From: Flavobacterium sp. ZT3R18
GTDB lineage: Bacteria > Bacteroidota > Bacteroidia > Flavobacteriales > Flavobacteriaceae
Direction: 5' to 3'
NCBI RefSeq assembly: GCF_007097385.1
Contig: NZ_VJZS01000003.1
Span: 252,786-316,785, forward strand
Length of the DNA: 64,000 nucleotides
Positions 62,595-64,000 of the stretch are shown here, in pieces (position 1 is the first letter of the stretch; the number at the start of each line of letters is the position of its first letter). The position numbers and the translations under genes are program-made. The notes under the pieces are model-generated. The model was not told the origin of the DNA. It saw only the letters and a list, made by a program, of their open reading frames with translations, and searched no databases.

Positions 62595-64000
62595 AAAAAA
62601 ATTATTTTTTATACGACAAAAAGTGTACAAGAGTATTGCTTCACTTTTTCCTGTTGTTGGTGCCTGAGACTTGCGATACCACTTGTATTAGTGATACTAC
62701 TTATGACGACGAATGTTACTAATGCTCAAAACATTCTTGGAAGGGCGCCAGTGATAGCCCCTAAAGGAGGGTTTGCTATTGATGGAAATGCATTTGTTAA
62801 GTTTCCCGGAGATGATCCAACTTGGGGAGACTTTTTATTTGAGAATCAGTCAGCCCCTATTACAGCTAATCCAGGAGGAATATTTGTACCGGTACCACCT
62901 CCTTACACTTACCCGGACGGGCCGTTACCACCTGAATTCTATGTTTATCCAAACACCACCTTTTTCAGAGATAATATCACAAATAATGATCCAACTACTT
63001 TCACCAGTAGCAATAAGATCAATGATAATGTATCTGATTATACGTGGGGCGTGGGATCTTCACCAAACAAAAATGAAATTCAAAATGCAATTGCTCATTT
63101 TACTTATGGGGATCCTGCTTTGGGTGGAGATGCTAACGATTTATGGTTGATTTTCGCTGCAGACCGTCAAGTAACGGAAGGGAGCAGTTATATCGATTTT
63201 GAAATTTTGCAAAAATCGTTAACCATGACCGTGGCAGGAACTGACGCAAAAGGATTTAATTTTGGAACCTTTACCTCAGAGGCGGGTACTCCTAGCGGGC
63301 GTACAGTTAATGATCTTTTAATAACTATTGAGTTTACCCAAGGAGGGGTAACTGCAAATGTTGTTGTTAGAAAATGGCTTGGAACTGCTTATAGTGATCC
63401 TTTTACCCCTGTTGCTGGGACTGTTTTTGGTACCAATAATACAGGACAAACCATAGTGCCTTATCCTGTTTACAATCAAGATCCTATTTCCACCAATCCT
63501 AATTTGTGGGCGTATGCTGCAAATCAATGGGCAGAAGGAGCTGTTAATATAACTAAAGCTTTAGGAGTTCAAAATGATCCTTGTTTTACAATTAGCACCT
63601 TATTCGTAAGAACCAGAACTTCTGGTTCTTCCGGTCAATCAGAACTGAAGGATTTTCCTGGAGCACCTTTTCAATTGAATTTGTGTTCGGATAGAATCCC
63701 TCCGGTGATTTCAGAATTACCAGGTCCAACAACTGTTGAATGTCCTGCAATTCCGTCTTTTGCAACACCAACCGCAACCGACAATTGTGAAGTGAAATCA
63801 CTGACCTTTGGCGATGTAAGAACCGATGGCAACTGTGCCGGTAATTATAGTGTGACCAGAACTTGGACTGCTACTGATGATTGTGGAAACCATTCTTCAG
63901 CAACGCAAACCATCAATGTTCACGACATTACCGCACCGGTTATCGCAGCCTTACCAGCAGCCACAACCATCGATTGTCCAGCCTTGCCAGTATTTGCGCA
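62592..64000 (+). CDS. Large secreted adhesin with HYR-like repeats (start only)
   Basis: An open frame runs from the ATG at 62592 through the right edge with no stop (469 codons seen). It has a signal sequence with an unusual Cys-rich lead (KKIIFYTTKSVQEYC ... LVLVILLMTTNVTNA). An N-terminal globular region (about 46-365) has DDPTWGDFLFENQSAP, AHFTYGDPALGGDANDLWLIFAADRQ and FEILQKSLTM. From about residue 370 HYR-like repeats begin: PPVISELPGPTTVECPA, TATDNCEV, TRTWTATDDCGNHSSATQTINV, then a second copy ITAPVIAALPAATTIDCPAL. Such proteins in flavobacteria are thousands of residues long, end in a T9SS or gliding-associated domain, and act as surface adhesins. Confidence 0.88.
   Translation, partial: MKKIIFYTTKSVQEYCFTFSCCWCLRLAIPLVLVILLMTTNVTNAQNILGRAPVIAPKGGFAIDGNAFVKFPGDDPTWGDFLFENQSAPITANPGGIFVPVPPPYTYPDGPLPPEFYVYPNTTFFRDNITNNDPTTFTSSNKINDNVSDYTWGVGSSPNKNEIQNAIAHFTYGDPALGGDANDLWLIFAADRQVTEGSSYIDFEILQKSLTMTVAGTDAKGFNFGTFTSEAGTPSGRTVNDLLITIEFTQGGVTANVVVRKWLGTAYSDPFTPVAGTVFGTNNTGQTIVPYPVYNQDPISTNPNLWAYAANQWAEGAVNITKALGVQNDPCFTISTLFVRTRTSGSSGQSELKDFPGAPFQLNLCSDRIPPVISELPGPTTVECPAIPSFATPTATDNCEVKSLTFGDVRTDGNCAGNYSVTRTWTATDDCGNHSSATQTINVHDITAPVIAALPAATTIDCPALPVFA

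Overview
The window looks like the chromosome of a Flavobacterium-type member of Bacteroidota. The DNA is strongly AT-rich. Promoters of the TTG-N19-TAnnTTTG type can be read upstream of several genes (for example lysA). The gene set is typical of gliding flavobacteria: a GldI-like lipoprotein, a type IX secretion (T9SS) type A sorting tail on a subtilase, a PafA-type alkaline phosphatase, a Bacteroidota-length YidC, and a giant HYR-like adhesin entering at the right edge. I saw no rRNA, tRNA, intact insertion sequence, integrase or CRISPR array.

Layout. 0.5-8.2 kb: a minus-strand fatty-acid beta-oxidation operon (thiolase, hydratase/dehydrogenase, acyl-CoA dehydrogenase, thioesterase, CaiB/racemase-like) divergent from a transglutaminase-like gene and a TetR regulator; two near-palindromic GTTACC-atac-GGTAAC type sites lie between them. 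8.4-12.2 kb: lysA, a small-protein plus nucleotidyltransferase pair, and pafA. 12.4-22.3 kb: an accessory island that looks like type VI secretion (T6SS) cargo: a LysM-like protein, a PAAR-like (DUF4280) protein fused to a lipase-like domain with a complete Ser-Asp-His set, a small membrane protein that could be its immunity partner, a 916-aa OmpA-domain protein, then a tandem array of three paralogous lipoproteins followed by two decayed copies, with a DUF2752/DUF4190-like pair inserted. 22.9-33.4 kb: a methyltransferase, FabK/NMO-like oxidoreductase, secreted subtilase, mnmA, a MORN-type protein, yidC and pyrG.

33.9-36.8 kb holds what I consider the most unusual system: a tight three-gene operon encoding a short endonuclease V-like protein and two different divergent proteins, each carrying an HxD...H...R signature of 2-oxoglutarate/Fe(II) (AlkB-like) dioxygenases. 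This combination suggests a nucleic-acid modification, repair or defence function. 36.9-43.3 kb: OsmC, two large LysM proteins (one fused to a periplasmic-binding domain) and guaA. 43.6-59.7 kb: mostly housekeeping and envelope genes, including ClC channel, DHH phosphoesterase, GldI, two tandem cyclophilin-FKBP fusions, a TPR sensor kinase, a GNAT, purM and a double-OmpA protein. 60.0-64.0 kb: a type III polyketide synthase, then about 1.3 kb without genes containing three tandem copies (about 190-210 bp apart) of a structured, apparently covarying element, and finally the start of the adhesin.

A second theme is intergenic palindromic DNA. Several repeat families recur between genes: ATATAAG-type nested inverted repeats, CTGAAAACTGAGACTG word repeats, CCACGAATTACACGAA elements, CCGATAnnTATCGG palindromes, and ACCTRACRGG hairpins. 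Most sit between gene ends. All calls rest on reading the sequence; no database search was run.
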